Part shown: positions 37,095 through 45,088 of the stretch, piece after piece
How the letters are laid out: each line of letters starts with the position of its first letter
Position numbering within the stretch: the stretch's first letter is position 1
From: Hydrogenophaga sp. SL48
GTDB lineage: Bacteria; Pseudomonadota; Gammaproteobacteria; Burkholderiales; Burkholderiaceae_C
Length of the DNA: 64,000 bases
Assembly (NCBI RefSeq): GCF_021729865.1
Contig: NZ_CP063400.1
Location: 4,092,001-4,156,000, forward strand
Direction of reading: 5' to 3'
The notes under the pieces: generated by a model
What the model saw: only the letters and a program-made list of their open reading frames with translations
Database searches by the model: none
What the model was told of the DNA's origin: nothing
Program-made: the position numbers and the translations under genes

Positions 37095-38531
37095 TCAGGG
37101 TCTGCGCGCCACGACGGTGAACATGGGGACCATGACGCCGTCGATGTCCCGCAGCTGGTGGTGGACGCTGAGCTGCGATTGCGAGAACCCCAGCAACGCG
37201 AGCGAGCGCACGACGAACGCCGGCGTGAGGGCCCACCAGGTGTCCGCCTGCTGGACAGCGGGGTCGGGCAGCAGGCGACACACCGGCAGCTCACCGAGGT
37301 TGGCGTCGTAGGGCTCGGTGACGATGATGGTGTCGGTGACGTGACGGGCCAGGTGCTCCATGACGGAGAACGGCGAGCGGCAGTGCAGCAGCACCGAGGC
37401 CAGCACGCCCACGTCGAAGGGCCCGGTCGTGACCGGCAGGGTGTCCAGGTGGTCCACGATCAGTCGGGCCCTGGAGTTGTGGAGGTGGTGCAGGTGCTGG
37501 AAGGAGTTGCGCACCCGGGTGATGGCGTGGTGGAACGCCTGCCGCCAGGCGATCACATCGAAGCCGGGGCTCGGCGCCACGTCCCACAGGTGTTCCATCG
37601 GCGGCTCCAGCGCTGTGACCGCCGCGCCGGCGGCTTCCATGTGGAAGGTGAGAAAGCCGCTTGCTGGCCCCACTTCCAGCACGCTGCGCCCCGCAAATTC
37701 GACGTGGCCCAGGTAGGCACCCACGGTGGGTCGGAGGTCCCACTGGCCGCGCATGATCTGGCCCGTCGGCAGCTCCACGGTGTGATAGAAGTCACACCGC
37801 TCCAGCGGTGGCGGCGTGGCACCCGACGGCGCCACGGGTTCGATCTGCACCGGCACCGGCGCCACAGGCCGCGGAGGCGCCACCGGTGGGGCCGCGGCCG
37901 GGAGGGCGGGCGCGACCGGCACGTCCACCAGGCCCTGGGTCATGCTCCGGTGCTGAAGCCAGCGCTTGAACGCACTCTTGGCGTTCCACCACGGACCATG
38001 GTCGGGTTTGCGGCCGATCAGCACCGAGTCCTGCCAGGCGTCGCTGCCGTCGGCGTAGCCTTCCGGTGCCCACTGGGTGGACACCTCCAGCACGTCGAGC
38101 TGGGCGAACCGGGCCAGGGTGTCCATGCCGTCGGGGTAGAAGCGCCAGCAGTCCACCGGATAGCGGTGCTCCGGGCCGCTCGACGGCGCGATCAGGCAGC
38201 ACACGCCGCCGGGCTTGAGGATGCGGGCCACCTCCAGCAGGGTGATCCACACGTAACGCACGTGCTCCAGGGCCTGCCCTGAAATCACCACGTCCACCGA
38301 GTTGCTCGCCACCTCGCGCCAGGCGTAGGGTGTCCTGAGCACCAGGTCGACGTTGTCACCGGCCACCATGTCCATGCCGACGTAGCGCCACCGGGGCGCG
38401 TCAAACAGGTCACGGTAGGAGCCGTTGACGTCCTGGCTGCCCAGGTCGTGCACCACCAGGGCCTGCTCACGGCGGTGCCCGAGGTGTTGATCGACGAAAC
38501 GGCGCATCTTGTCGCGCGAACTGGCGTGCAT
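37095..38531 (-). CDS. Double-domain SAM-dependent methyltransferase
   Basis: The 478-residue protein contains two different class I methyltransferase domains. The first (about residues 20-175) has VVHDLGSQDVNGSYRDLF, DVVISGQALEHVRY and ILKPGGVCCLIAPS. A proline-rich linker (about 205-240) follows. The second (about 245-475) has RSVLEVGPASGFLTFHMEAAG, ALEPPMEHLWDV and GVLASVLLHCRSPFSVMEHL. Substrates are probably sugar residues of the surface glycan made by neighbouring genes. It lies between the CmcI-like gene (5-bp gap) and the giant fusion gene, all on one strand. Confidence 0.85.
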   Translation of the reverse strand: MHASSRDKMRRFVDQHLGHRREQALVVHDLGSQDVNGSYRDLFDAPRWRYVGMDMVAGDNVDLVLRTPYAWREVASNSVDVVISGQALEHVRYVWITLLEVARILKPGGVCCLIAPSSGPEHRYPVDCWRFYPDGMDTLARFAQLDVLEVSTQWAPEGYADGSDAWQDSVLIGRKPDHGPWWNAKSAFKRWLQHRSMTQGLVDVPVAPALPAAAPPVAPPRPVAPVPVQIEPVAPSGATPPPLERCDFYHTVELPTGQIMRGQWDLRPTVGAYLGHVEFAGRSVLEVGPASGFLTFHMEAAGAAVTALEPPMEHLWDVAPSPGFDVIAWRQAFHHAITRVRNSFQHLHHLHNSRARLIVDHLDTLPVTTGPFDVGVLASVLLHCRSPFSVMEHLARHVTDTIIVTEPYDANLGELPVCRLLPDPAVQQADTWWALTPAFVVRSLALLGFSQSQLSVHHQLRDIDGVMVPMFTVVARRP

Positions 38532-38536
38532 CTCTT

Positions 38537-39319
38537 TCAGTCTCCGGAAGGGGTCAGGCGGCAGAGCCAGGCGTCGGGCCAGTAGGTGAGGCTGTCGAGC
38601 ACCAGGTGGTCGTTGTAGCGGGCCAGGGGCCGGCGGATCTCAAACTCCGGGTGGTCGGCGGCAAAGGCCCGCGCGGCGACGGCCGGGTTGTCGTCGCGCC
38701 AGTGCGCGTGCCCCAGCGGGGTGTCGCTGAGGTCCTGCATGACACCGTCGGCCGCCACGATGTACGAGCCCGGCGTGACCAGGGGGCCATAGGCCTCCAG
38801 CTCCCGCCGCACATGGGCCGAGCTGTGGTCGCTGTCGAGAAACACCAGCACCGACTGGCCCGGCCCCACCTGCCGGCGGACCTGCCCGACCACCTCGGGG
38901 GCGGCCGAATCCCCTTCGATCAGGGTGATGAGGTCGCCCAGCGGGCAGGCGGCCACGGCATCGCGCACCTCGGCCGGAATGTGGATGTCGATCGAGATGA
39001 CCCGGCCCGTTCCGAGCGCCCGGCACAGGGAGGCCAGCAGGACCGCGCTGCCCCCGCGGTTGACGCCGGTCTCGATGATGATGTCCGGGCGCAGGGTGGC
39101 CACCACCTCCTGCAGCCGCATCACGTCCTCGGGCAGCTGCCAGAGCTGAAACCCCAGCCAGGAGAACGACTGCCAGTGCAGCAGGCTCCACTCCTGCTTG
39201 AGCCAGACGCCGGTGACCAGCCTGAAGGCTTCGCGTGAATACAGGGGGTGCGTCGTCGTGGCGCCGGCGGCGGACCGCAGCGCGACGGTCTGTGTGTCGG
39301 TGTCAATGGTGATCTTCAT
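38537..39319 (-). CDS. CmcI-like (cephalosporin hydroxylase family) protein, probable O-methyltransferase
   Basis: This 260-residue protein belongs to the CmcI/RhmI family, members of which are SAM-dependent O-methyltransferases common in polysaccharide loci. Key parts are WQLPEDVMRLQEVVATLRPD, IIETGVNRGGSAVLLAS (SAM-binding loop), VISIDIHI and VFLDSDHSSAHVRRELEAYG. The ATG at 39317-39319 is used; the open frame upstream has no family similarity. It is the first gene of the leftward glycan cassette, downstream of a 179-bp gap holding a G/C hairpin and a TAACAT -10-like sequence. Confidence 0.8.
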   Translation of the reverse strand: MKITIDTDTQTVALRSAAGATTTHPLYSREAFRLVTGVWLKQEWSLLHWQSFSWLGFQLWQLPEDVMRLQEVVATLRPDIIIETGVNRGGSAVLLASLCRALGTGRVISIDIHIPAEVRDAVAACPLGDLITLIEGDSAAPEVVGQVRRQVGPGQSVLVFLDSDHSSAHVRRELEAYGPLVTPGSYIVAADGVMQDLSDTPLGHAHWRDDNPAVAARAFAADHPEFEIRRPLARYNDHLVLDSLTYWPDAWLCRLTPSGD

Positions 39320-39498
39320 CGTGTTGACGTGCGGTGGGCATCGCCATGCACCGGTTGAGCCGCTCCCTGATGTGTGATTCAACCCCGTCTTGCGCGGGGT
39401 GGGGCATGTTATCCCACCCCTTCGCCCCCCCGATGAGCCGAGCCGCCCCGGTTGACGCCCCCTCGGCCCAGGGGCGCCCTGGCATCGCCGCCCTGCGC

Positions 39499-40305
39499 TC
39501 AGCCCCTGGGCCACCAGCCCAGGCCGGCCGAGGTGCCACCGGCCACCGCGCCGCGCGCCGGCCGGTACTCGCAGCCCACCCAGCCCTGCCAGCCGCTGGC
39601 GGCGGCCACCTCGTCGATCACGCTGAACAGGTAGGGGTGGTTCAGCTCACCCAGATCGGGCTCATGGCGCATCGGCACGCCAGCGATCTGGAAGTGGCCC
39701 ACCCGGCCGGTGGGCAGGTACTGGCGGATCTTCATGGCCACATCGCCCTCGACGATCTGGCAGTGGTACAGGTCGAACTGCACCTTCAGGTTGGGCGCAC
39801 CGATGGCCTGCACGATCCGGTGCGCCTCGTCCTGGCGGTTGAGGAAGTAGCCAGGGATGTCGCGCGTGTTGATGGGTTCGATCAACACGTCGCGCCCGGC
39901 ACCGGCGGCCTGCCCGGCGGCCCAGGCCAGGTTGGCCTCGTAGGTGGCCTGCAGCAAGGCGCGCTCGACCCCTGCGGGCGCCACCCCCGCCATCACGTGG
40001 ATGCGTGGGCAGTTGAGCGCCTGCGCGTAGTCCAGGGCCTTCGCGAAGCCGGCGCGGAACCCGGCCTCGCGCCCGGGCAGGCAGGCCAGGCCGCGCTCGC
40101 CCGCCGCCATGTCGCCGGGCGGCGCGTTGAACAGCACCTGCTGCAGGCCATGGTCGGCCAGGCGCCGGGCCATGTCCTCCGGATCGAACGCGTAGGGAAA
40201 CTGGCATTCGACGCCCTCGAAACCATCGGCCGCGGCGGCGGCAAAACGGTCGAGGAATTCGTGCTCGTTGTAGAGCATGGAGAGGTTGGCGGCAAAGCGG
40301 GGCAT
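39499..40305 (-). CDS. hyi: Hydroxypyruvate isomerase (Hyi/OtnI family)
   Basis: The 268-residue TIM-barrel isomerase interconverts hydroxypyruvate and tartronate semialdehyde, or acts on the four-carbon analogue 2-oxotetronate. Hyi features are [21 protein letters not shown] at the start, [41 protein letters not shown] with the metal-binding glutamate, and [13 protein letters not shown]. The ATG at 40303-40305 is unambiguous. No glyoxylate carboligase or tartronate semialdehyde reductase gene is visible here, so pathway partners must lie elsewhere. Confidence 0.9.
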   Translation of the reverse strand: MPRFAANLSMLYNEHEFLDRFAAAAADGFEGVECQFPYAFDPEDMARRLADHGLQQVLFNAPPGDMAAGERGLACLPGREAGFRAGFAKALDYAQALNCPRIHVMAGVAPAGVERALLQATYEANLAWAAGQAAGAGRDVLIEPINTRDIPGYFLNRQDEAHRIVQAIGAPNLKVQFDLYHCQIVEGDVAMKIRQYLPTGRVGHFQIAGVPMRHEPDLGELNHPYLFSVIDEVAAASGWQGWVGCEYRPARGAVAGGTSAGLGWWPRG

Positions 40306-40408
40306 GGCGATCGTGACCGGTGGCGGTGAAATGTCTTTGAAAGAGAGGCCACCCGACCCGGGCGCCACGTGCATGATAGGGACACAACGGCTTCCATCTC
40401 ACGACACC

Positions 40409-40789
40409 ATGCAGGCACACAACGTCCTGGGCTCTGAACTTCAGGCCTGCTCCTTCGACCCGCTCACCGGCTTCTACCGCGACGGCTGTTGCCACACCGA
40501 CGAACACGACCAGGGCAGCCATGTCGTGTGCGCGCGCATGACGGCCGACTTCCTCGCGTTTTCGCTGAAACAGGGCAACGACCTCAGCACGCCGCGCCCC
40601 GAGTTCCGCTTTGCCGGCCTGCGGCCCGGTGACCGCTGGTGCCTGTGCGCGCTGCGCTGGAAGGAAGCGTTCGACGCCGGCGTGGCGCCCCCCGTGCACC
40701 TGGAAGCCACCCACGCGCAGGTGCTGCGGTACGTGACGCTGGAACAGCTCCAGGCACACGCGCTGCCCACGGGCAAACGCCCGGTCTGA
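40409..40789 (+). CDS. DUF2237-family protein
   Basis: This 126-residue protein of the conserved DUF2237 family has no established function. The typical opening NVLGSELQACSFDPLTGFYRDGCCHT is followed by HVVCARMTADFLAFSLKQGNDLSTPRPEFRF (in two parts), GDRWCLCALRW and EATHAQVLRYV. It has six cysteines, several conserved in the family, hinting at a metal or redox role, but nothing more can be said. The ATG at 40409 matches the family N-terminus. It diverges from hyi and converges on the MarR gene. Confidence 0.82.
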   Translation: MQAHNVLGSELQACSFDPLTGFYRDGCCHTDEHDQGSHVVCARMTADFLAFSLKQGNDLSTPRPEFRFAGLRPGDRWCLCALRWKEAFDAGVAPPVHLEATHAQVLRYVTLEQLQAHALPTGKRPV

Positions 40790-40799
40790 GACCGGCCGT

Positions 40800-41297
40800 T
40801 CAGCCCGCCGGCGTGGCGGGGCGCGCCTTGCTGTCGCTGGGCGCCCGGCTCAGTTCGTTGTTCTGGGTCACGAGAATCAGCAGCAGGCGCATGAATTCTT
40901 CGCGCTGGCTGGCGGTCAGCGGTGCGAGGATCTGGTCCTGAGCGCGCAACATGCCGGGCACCGCGTCGCTCAGGCCCCGCTCGCCGGCGGCGGTCAGGAA
41001 CAGCAGACGGGTGCGGCGGTCGTCGGGTGACATGCGGCGCTCCAGCCAGCCCCGGGTTTCGAGCCGGTCCACCACGCCGCCGGTGGTGGACGCGTCCAGC
41101 GCGATCGCGCGCGCCAGCGTGCGCTGATCGATGCCGGGCTGGTTGGCCACCACCTGCAGCGCGGCGTATTGCACCGGCGTGACGCCCAGATCACCCAGTT
41201 CCTGCAGGAAAACGCCGACGGAGATCTGGTGAAGCCGGCGGATGGCGTGGCCGGGTTGCAGGTCGATGTCGATGGGGATGAGCTTGTTTTTCTTCAT
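40800..41297 (-). CDS. MarR-family transcriptional regulator
   Basis: The 165-residue winged-helix regulator has a MarR DNA-binding core (VTPVQYAALQVVANQPGIDQRTLARAIALDASTTGGVVDRLETRG in sequence, with the wing MSPDDRRTRLLFLT). Helices for dimerisation flank it. It diverges from the gentisate dioxygenase gene, with AT-rich inverted and direct repeats between them. It resembles the aromatic-acid-responsive MarR regulators (MobR/NagR-like context) that repress hydroxybenzoate genes until the substrate binds. The ATG at 41295-41297 is used. Confidence 0.88.
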   Translation of the reverse strand: MKKNKLIPIDIDLQPGHAIRRLHQISVGVFLQELGDLGVTPVQYAALQVVANQPGIDQRTLARAIALDASTTGGVVDRLETRGWLERRMSPDDRRTRLLFLTAAGERGLSDAVPGMLRAQDQILAPLTASQREEFMRLLLILVTQNNELSRAPSDSKARPATPAG

Positions 41298-41350
41298 GGT
41301 CAGAGGGTCGCGGGTTGGCCCTGATGTCGACCAAATCATGTTAGCACCAC

Positions 41351-41374
41351 ACTTATCGTAAGCATACTTATAAT
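41351..41374. promoter_or_regulatory. MarR operator/promoter candidate
   Basis: ACTTAT occurs twice, 15 bp apart (41351 and 41366). CTTA-TCG-TAAG and TAAG-CATA-CTTA form overlapping inverted repeats. A perfect TATAAT lies at 41369-41374, directed toward the gentisate genes. Overlap of the repeats with the -10 element fits repression by the divergent MarR protein. Confidence 0.55.
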
Positions 41375-41405
41375 AGGCAAGCCTTTGTTCTATGGGAGAC
41401 CATCC

Positions 41406-41507
41406 ATGAACGCTGCGCCTTCGAACCTGCCCATCCTGGTTTCCAACGGCGGCATCGGCGTCCAGGCGCCGGGTGAAGCACTGCTGCACAGCGGGAACAC
41501 CTGTTGA
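41406..41507 (+). pseudogene. Possible N-terminal remnant of a FAD-dependent hydroxybenzoate hydroxylase
   Basis: A 33-codon frame begins with a good GGGAGACC ribosome-binding site. It reads MNAAPSNLPILVSNGGIG before losing similarity and stopping. The start resembles the first beta-strand and glycine-rich loop of FAD monooxygenases (PILxxGGGIGG). In related bacteria the gene between the MarR regulator and gentisate dioxygenase encodes 3-hydroxybenzoate 6-hydroxylase. The remainder of such a gene is absent here. It may be a deletion remnant, or a leader peptide that resembles one by chance. Confidence 0.45.
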
Positions 41508-41548
41508 ACCGATCACCCCCGTTCGCCCCGACACACAAGGAGACACCC

Positions 41549-42586
41549 ATGAGCCAAGAACTCGGCCGACTCGAAGACCTGCCGCAGGACTACCGCGACG
41601 ACCTGAAACAGCTGAACCTGGTGCCGCTGTGGCCCAGCCTGCGCGCCGTGCTGCCGCCGGGCACGCCCACGCGCGCCACGCAGGCCATCCACTGGCCCTA
41701 CGCCACGCTCAAGCCGCTGCTGCTCAAGGCCGGTGAGCTGACCCCGATCGAGAAGGCCGAGCGCCGCGTGCTGGTGCTGGCCAACCCCGGCCACGGGCTG
41801 GAGAACATGAAGGCCAGCCCCGCCATCTACCTGGGCATGCAGCTGCTGCTGCCCGGCGAATGGGCGCCCAGCCACCGCCACACGCCCAACGCGGTGCGCA
41901 TGGTGGTCGAGGGCGAGGGCGCCTGGACCACGGTCGATGGCGAGAAATGCCCCATGAGCCGCGGCGACCTGATCCTGACCCCCACCGGCCTGTGGCACGA
42001 ACACGGCCACGACGGCACCGACCCGGTGGTGTGGCTCGATGTGCTGGACCTGCCGCTGGTCTATTACATGGAAGCGAGTTACCACATCAACGGCACGCGC
42101 CAGACCGTGAAACAGGGCAGCGGCGACCGCGCCTGGACCCGCGCCGGCGTGGTGCCCACGCAGGTGTTCGCGCGCAGCGACAGGCGCTACCCCTTGCTGC
42201 GTTACCCCTGGGTGGACACGCGCGCCGCGCTGCTGGCGATGGCCGGGAACCAGCCCGACCTGGACTGCGTGCAGGTGACCTACGTGAACCCGGAGACCGG
42301 CACGGACGCCGAAAACATCCTGGGCTTCTACGCCCTCATGCTCAAACCGGGCCAGACGCTCACCCTGCCCGCGCGCTCGCCCTCGCAGGTGTTTCACCTG
42401 ATCGAAGGCGGGGTGAATGTGTCGACCTGCGGCAAGACCTTCGGCCTGGTCGAGGCCGACACCTGCTGCGCGCCGGGCTACGAGCCGGTGACGCTGATCA
42501 ACCGCCAGGCCGACCAGCCTTCGTTCGTGTTCATGGCCGACGAATCGCCCCTGCACCGAAAGCTCGGCGTCTACGAGACGAGGTAA
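41549..42586 (+). CDS. Gentisate 1,2-dioxygenase
   Basis: The 345-residue bicupin Fe(II) enzyme opens the ring of gentisate to maleylpyruvate. The first cupin holds iron ligands in APSHRHTPNAVRMVVEGEG (HxH) and GLWHEHGHDG. The second cupin (about 265-335) includes SQVFHLIEGGVNVS. AGELTPIEKAERRVLVLANPG (in parts) is typical of the family. The ATG at 41549 follows AAGGAGACACCC. A dispersed repeat separates it from the fumarylpyruvate hydrolase gene. Confidence 0.93.
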   Translation: MSQELGRLEDLPQDYRDDLKQLNLVPLWPSLRAVLPPGTPTRATQAIHWPYATLKPLLLKAGELTPIEKAERRVLVLANPGHGLENMKASPAIYLGMQLLLPGEWAPSHRHTPNAVRMVVEGEGAWTTVDGEKCPMSRGDLILTPTGLWHEHGHDGTDPVVWLDVLDLPLVYYMEASYHINGTRQTVKQGSGDRAWTRAGVVPTQVFARSDRRYPLLRYPWVDTRAALLAMAGNQPDLDCVQVTYVNPETGTDAENILGFYALMLKPGQTLTLPARSPSQVFHLIEGGVNVSTCGKTFGLVEADTCCAPGYEPVTLINRQADQPSFVFMADESPLHRKLGVYETR

Positions 42587-42588
42587 CA

Positions 42589-42669
42589 CCCCCGCGCCGC
42601 GCTTCGCGCATCACCCCCTCAAGGGGGCAACACCAGCGGCCTGGCAAAGCCAGTTCCGCGGTGTTCCCG
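42589..42669 (+). repeat. Dispersed intergenic repeat, copy 5
   Basis: It contains cccccgcgccgcgcttcgcg, the inverted pair ccccctcaaggggg, the hairpin ctggcaaagccag and ttccgcgg. It is somewhat diverged from copies 3 and 4, with compensating changes in the hairpin (CTGGC/GCCAG instead of CCGGC/GCCGG). Confidence 0.75.
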
Positions 42670-42706
42670 GTAGAAGACACCGCCTTCCAACATTGCCACC
42701 AACCTC

Positions 42707-43408
42707 ATGACCACCTACCTCTTCACCCCACCCGCCATCCAGTCCCTGCCCATCCGCGGCACGACCGAGCGTTTCCCGATCAACCGCATCTTCTGCGTCG
42801 GCCGCAACTACCACGCGCATGCCGTCGAGATGGGCAAGCCGGTCGACAAGTCGGCCGAACGGCCGTTCTACTTCACCAAGTCGCCGCAAACCCTAACGCC
42901 CTCGGGCGCGACCGTGGCCTACCCGCCCGGCACCAACAACTACCACTTCGAGATGGAACTCGTGCTCGCCGTGGGCCAGGCCGGCTTCCGCGTCAGCGCG
43001 GAGAACGCGCACGAAGTGATCTACGGCTACGCGGCAGGACTGGACATGACCCGCCGCGACCTGCAACTGGTCGCCCGCGACAAGGGCCGCCCCTGGGATC
43101 TGGGCAAGGACATCGAAGAAGGCTCGGTCTGCAGCGAGATCGTGCCGATGGAAGGCGTGGTGATCGAGAGCGGCGCCATCGCGCTCGAAGTCAACGGAGC
43201 AACCAAACAGTCGTCCGACGTCGACAAGCTGATCTGGAACATCCGCGAAATCATCGCGGACCTGTCCCAGTTCTACCACCTGCAGCCCGGCGACCTGATC
43301 TACACCGGCACGCCCGAAGGCGTGGGAGCGGTGGTCAGCGGGGACCGGATCACGGGGCGGGTGGCGGGAGTTGCCGAAGTGACGTTGAACGTCGGACCGG
43401 CGTCCTGA
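42707..43408 (+). CDS. Fumarylacetoacetate hydrolase family protein, probable fumarylpyruvate hydrolase
   Basis: The 233-residue FAH-fold enzyme would cleave fumarylpyruvate to fumarate and pyruvate, the last step of gentisate degradation. Metal-site and fold motifs are FCVGRNYHAHAVEMGKP, PFYFTKSPQTLTP, YHFEMELVLAVG (acidic metal ligands), GYAAGLDMTRRDLQ and GDLIYTGTPEGVGAV. No maleylpyruvate isomerase gene is visible, so that step is either encoded elsewhere or bypassed. The start at 42707 is the natural family start. Confidence 0.9.
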   Translation: MTTYLFTPPAIQSLPIRGTTERFPINRIFCVGRNYHAHAVEMGKPVDKSAERPFYFTKSPQTLTPSGATVAYPPGTNNYHFEMELVLAVGQAGFRVSAENAHEVIYGYAAGLDMTRRDLQLVARDKGRPWDLGKDIEEGSVCSEIVPMEGVVIESGAIALEVNGATKQSSDVDKLIWNIREIIADLSQFYHLQPGDLIYTGTPEGVGAVVSGDRITGRVAGVAEVTLNVGPAS

Positions 43409-43437
43409 CCAGCTCCGCTGGCCAGGACAACAGGCGA

Positions 43438-43800
43438 TCAGCCGGGGATCAGCTTACCGGCCGTGCACAGCGCAGAGGTGGCCGCATAGACGCTCACGGC
43501 CTGGGTGCTGTCGTTCCGGTACTGCACGGTCCAGCCGCTGCCAACCCCGTCAAAGAACAACGCCGAGTACGCGATGACGACGTTGGCGGGGATCGCAGTG
43601 GGCGATCCACCGACGACCGTTTCTCCGCTTCTGCAGGCACTGGATACGCCGCCGGTCTCCCCCGGCCCCAACACGAACGTGCGAGTGGCTTCTCTCAAGT
43701 ACACCGTCAGGCCAGATCCGGGTCTGGCCTGCGGACTCGCCGCGGCAGAAACCAGGACGCCCGACAGAACCGCACCCATTGCAATCTTGATCAGCTTCAT
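43438..43800 (-). CDS. Small secreted protein of unknown function
   Basis: The 120-residue protein has a clear signal peptide (MKLIKIAMGAVLSGVLVSAAA). The mature domain holds two cysteines that could form a disulfide (SACRSGETVVGG and TSALCTAGKL). The pattern C-x2-GE-x2-GG ... GWTVQYRN ... AVSVYA..LC resembles a broad group of secreted domains with unknown function. It has a start at 43800 with a GGAGGC ribosome-binding site. It converges on the gentisate genes and has no obvious functional partner. Confidence 0.65.
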   Translation of the reverse strand: MKLIKIAMGAVLSGVLVSAAASPQARPGSGLTVYLREATRTFVLGPGETGGVSSACRSGETVVGGSPTAIPANVVIAYSALFFDGVGSGWTVQYRNDSTQAVSVYAATSALCTAGKLIPG

Positions 43801-43863
43801 AACGCCTCCCCTCAAAACAAGTGCCAACATCAGCACTTCATGACGATATCAGGCGAATGGCCG

Positions 43864-44433
43864 TCATCTGTGACTCGGAACCCCCCGCCGCGTCATCATG
43901 TCCGCGCTCATCGCCTGCAGCGCCCCACCCCGGATGACCGACCGCGCCGCCGGGTACACCACCCCGTCCTCGTCCAGCAGGTGCCGCCGGTACAGCGCGT
44001 CGTAGGCATCGAAGCGCTGCTGGTCTTCCGCAGAAAACCCCGGCCAGCCGTCACCCGCGTCCACCAGACCCAGCAGCGCCGCACGCACCCGCGCCCACAA
44101 CACCTCCATCTCCCGGTGGTCCTGCTTGAGCTGGATGACCACGGCCACCACGGCCGGGTCGCGCTGCGCCAGCAGGGGCGGGAACACGTGCAGCTCTTCG
44201 TCCTGGTGGTGCAGCGGGCCGGCCAGGTCGAAGTAGCGCATCACGTCGCGCGCGGCCTGCCGGGCCTGCTCGTCGGCGCCATGGGTCTTGACGTGTTCGC
44301 GCAGCTTGCCCAGCAGGCGCAGCATGCGTTCGACGCGTTCGTGGCAGGCGCCAAGCATCTCGAACGGGGCCTCGAAACCCACGCCGGGGGCGCTGTGGCC
44401 GGGCAGGCCAATCTGCACCTTGGCGCCGCTCAC
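43864..44433 (-). CDS. Hemerythrin-like domain protein
   Basis: This 189-residue four-helix protein has hemerythrin-type iron ligands: a histidine in LGACHERVERML, HHQDEELHVFPPL (HxxxE) and KQDHREMEVLW. HLLDEDGVVYPAA carries the H-x4-D pair. Such proteins bind a di-iron centre that senses or carries oxygen or nitric oxide, or helps repair iron-sulfur clusters. The GTG start at 44431-44433 overlaps the stop of the nitroreductase gene (GTGA). It is the last gene of the NrdJ/NnrS operon, and a role under low oxygen or nitrosative stress is inferred. Confidence 0.85.
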   Translation of the reverse strand: MSGAKVQIGLPGHSAPGVGFEAPFEMLGACHERVERMLRLLGKLREHVKTHGADEQARQAARDVMRYFDLAGPLHHQDEELHVFPPLLAQRDPAVVAVVIQLKQDHREMEVLWARVRAALLGLVDAGDGWPGFSAEDQQRFDAYDALYRRHLLDEDGVVYPAARSVIRGGALQAMSADMMTRRGVPSHR

Positions 44434-45068
44434 GGGACGCCCTCGCCACCCAGCACGCTCAGGTAGGCCGACACCGGCGGCCGCACCCGCGCCGGCTTGC
44501 GCGAGAGCACGGTGCCGATGCTGATGAAACACAGCGCCTGTTCGGCCGCGCCGAGGCCGAAGCAGGCGCGCAGCGGGTCCGACTTCAGCGCCTTGCCGCT
44601 GGTGAGCGCCGAGCCGAAGCCCAGCGCGGTGGCCATGAGCAGCATGTTCTGCACCGCGCAGCCGGCCGAGAGGATGCGCTCGTTCAGGTCCACCTCGGGG
44701 TCGCCGCGCGCGCCGTCCACCACCGCCAGCAGCAGCAGCGGCGCCCGGAAGGCTTTCTCGCGCGCCTGCGCCAGCTGTTCGGGCGTGGCGGCCGGATCAC
44801 GCTCCCACAGGGCCTGGGCAAACACCTCGCCCAGCGTGGCGCGCTGCCCGGCCGGCACGAGAACGAAGCGCCAGGGCAGCAACTGCAGGTGGTCGGGCGC
44901 GGCGGCGGCGGCGACCAGGATGGCCTGGGTCTGCGCGGCGTCCGGGCCCGGCGCCACCAGGCGCTTGGGCAACACGGTCTGGCGCGCCTGGATCAGCTCG
45001 CCGGCCACGAAGCCCCAGTCGGGGGACGGCATCTCGGCGGGTGTGTGCAGGAGGGCGGAGGAAGGCAT
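44430..45068 (-). CDS. Nitroreductase-family flavoprotein
   Basis: The 212-residue FMN enzyme has RQTVLPKRLVAPGPDAAQTQAIL, AAAAPDHLQLLPWRFVLV, the NERILSAGCAVQNMLLMATALGFG region (in parts) and FISIGTVLSRKP. It would use NAD(P)H to reduce nitro groups, quinones or similar acceptors; the physiological substrate is unknown. It sits between nnrS and the hemerythrin gene in a tightly packed operon. The ATG at 45066-45068 is chosen; the longer frame overlaps nnrS. Confidence 0.86.
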   Translation of the reverse strand: MPSSALLHTPAEMPSPDWGFVAGELIQARQTVLPKRLVAPGPDAAQTQAILVAAAAAPDHLQLLPWRFVLVPAGQRATLGEVFAQALWERDPAATPEQLAQAREKAFRAPLLLLAVVDGARGDPEVDLNERILSAGCAVQNMLLMATALGFGSALTSGKALKSDPLRACFGLGAAEQALCFISIGTVLSRKPARVRPPVSAYLSVLGGEGVP

Positions 45069-45088
45069 GTCCACAGAAAAAGAAAGGT

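Noticed and set aside
41860..44466. An 868-codon plus-strand open frame across gentisate dioxygenase and beyond
   Set aside because: It runs through three recognised genes and a repeat in the wrong frame and shows no family motif.
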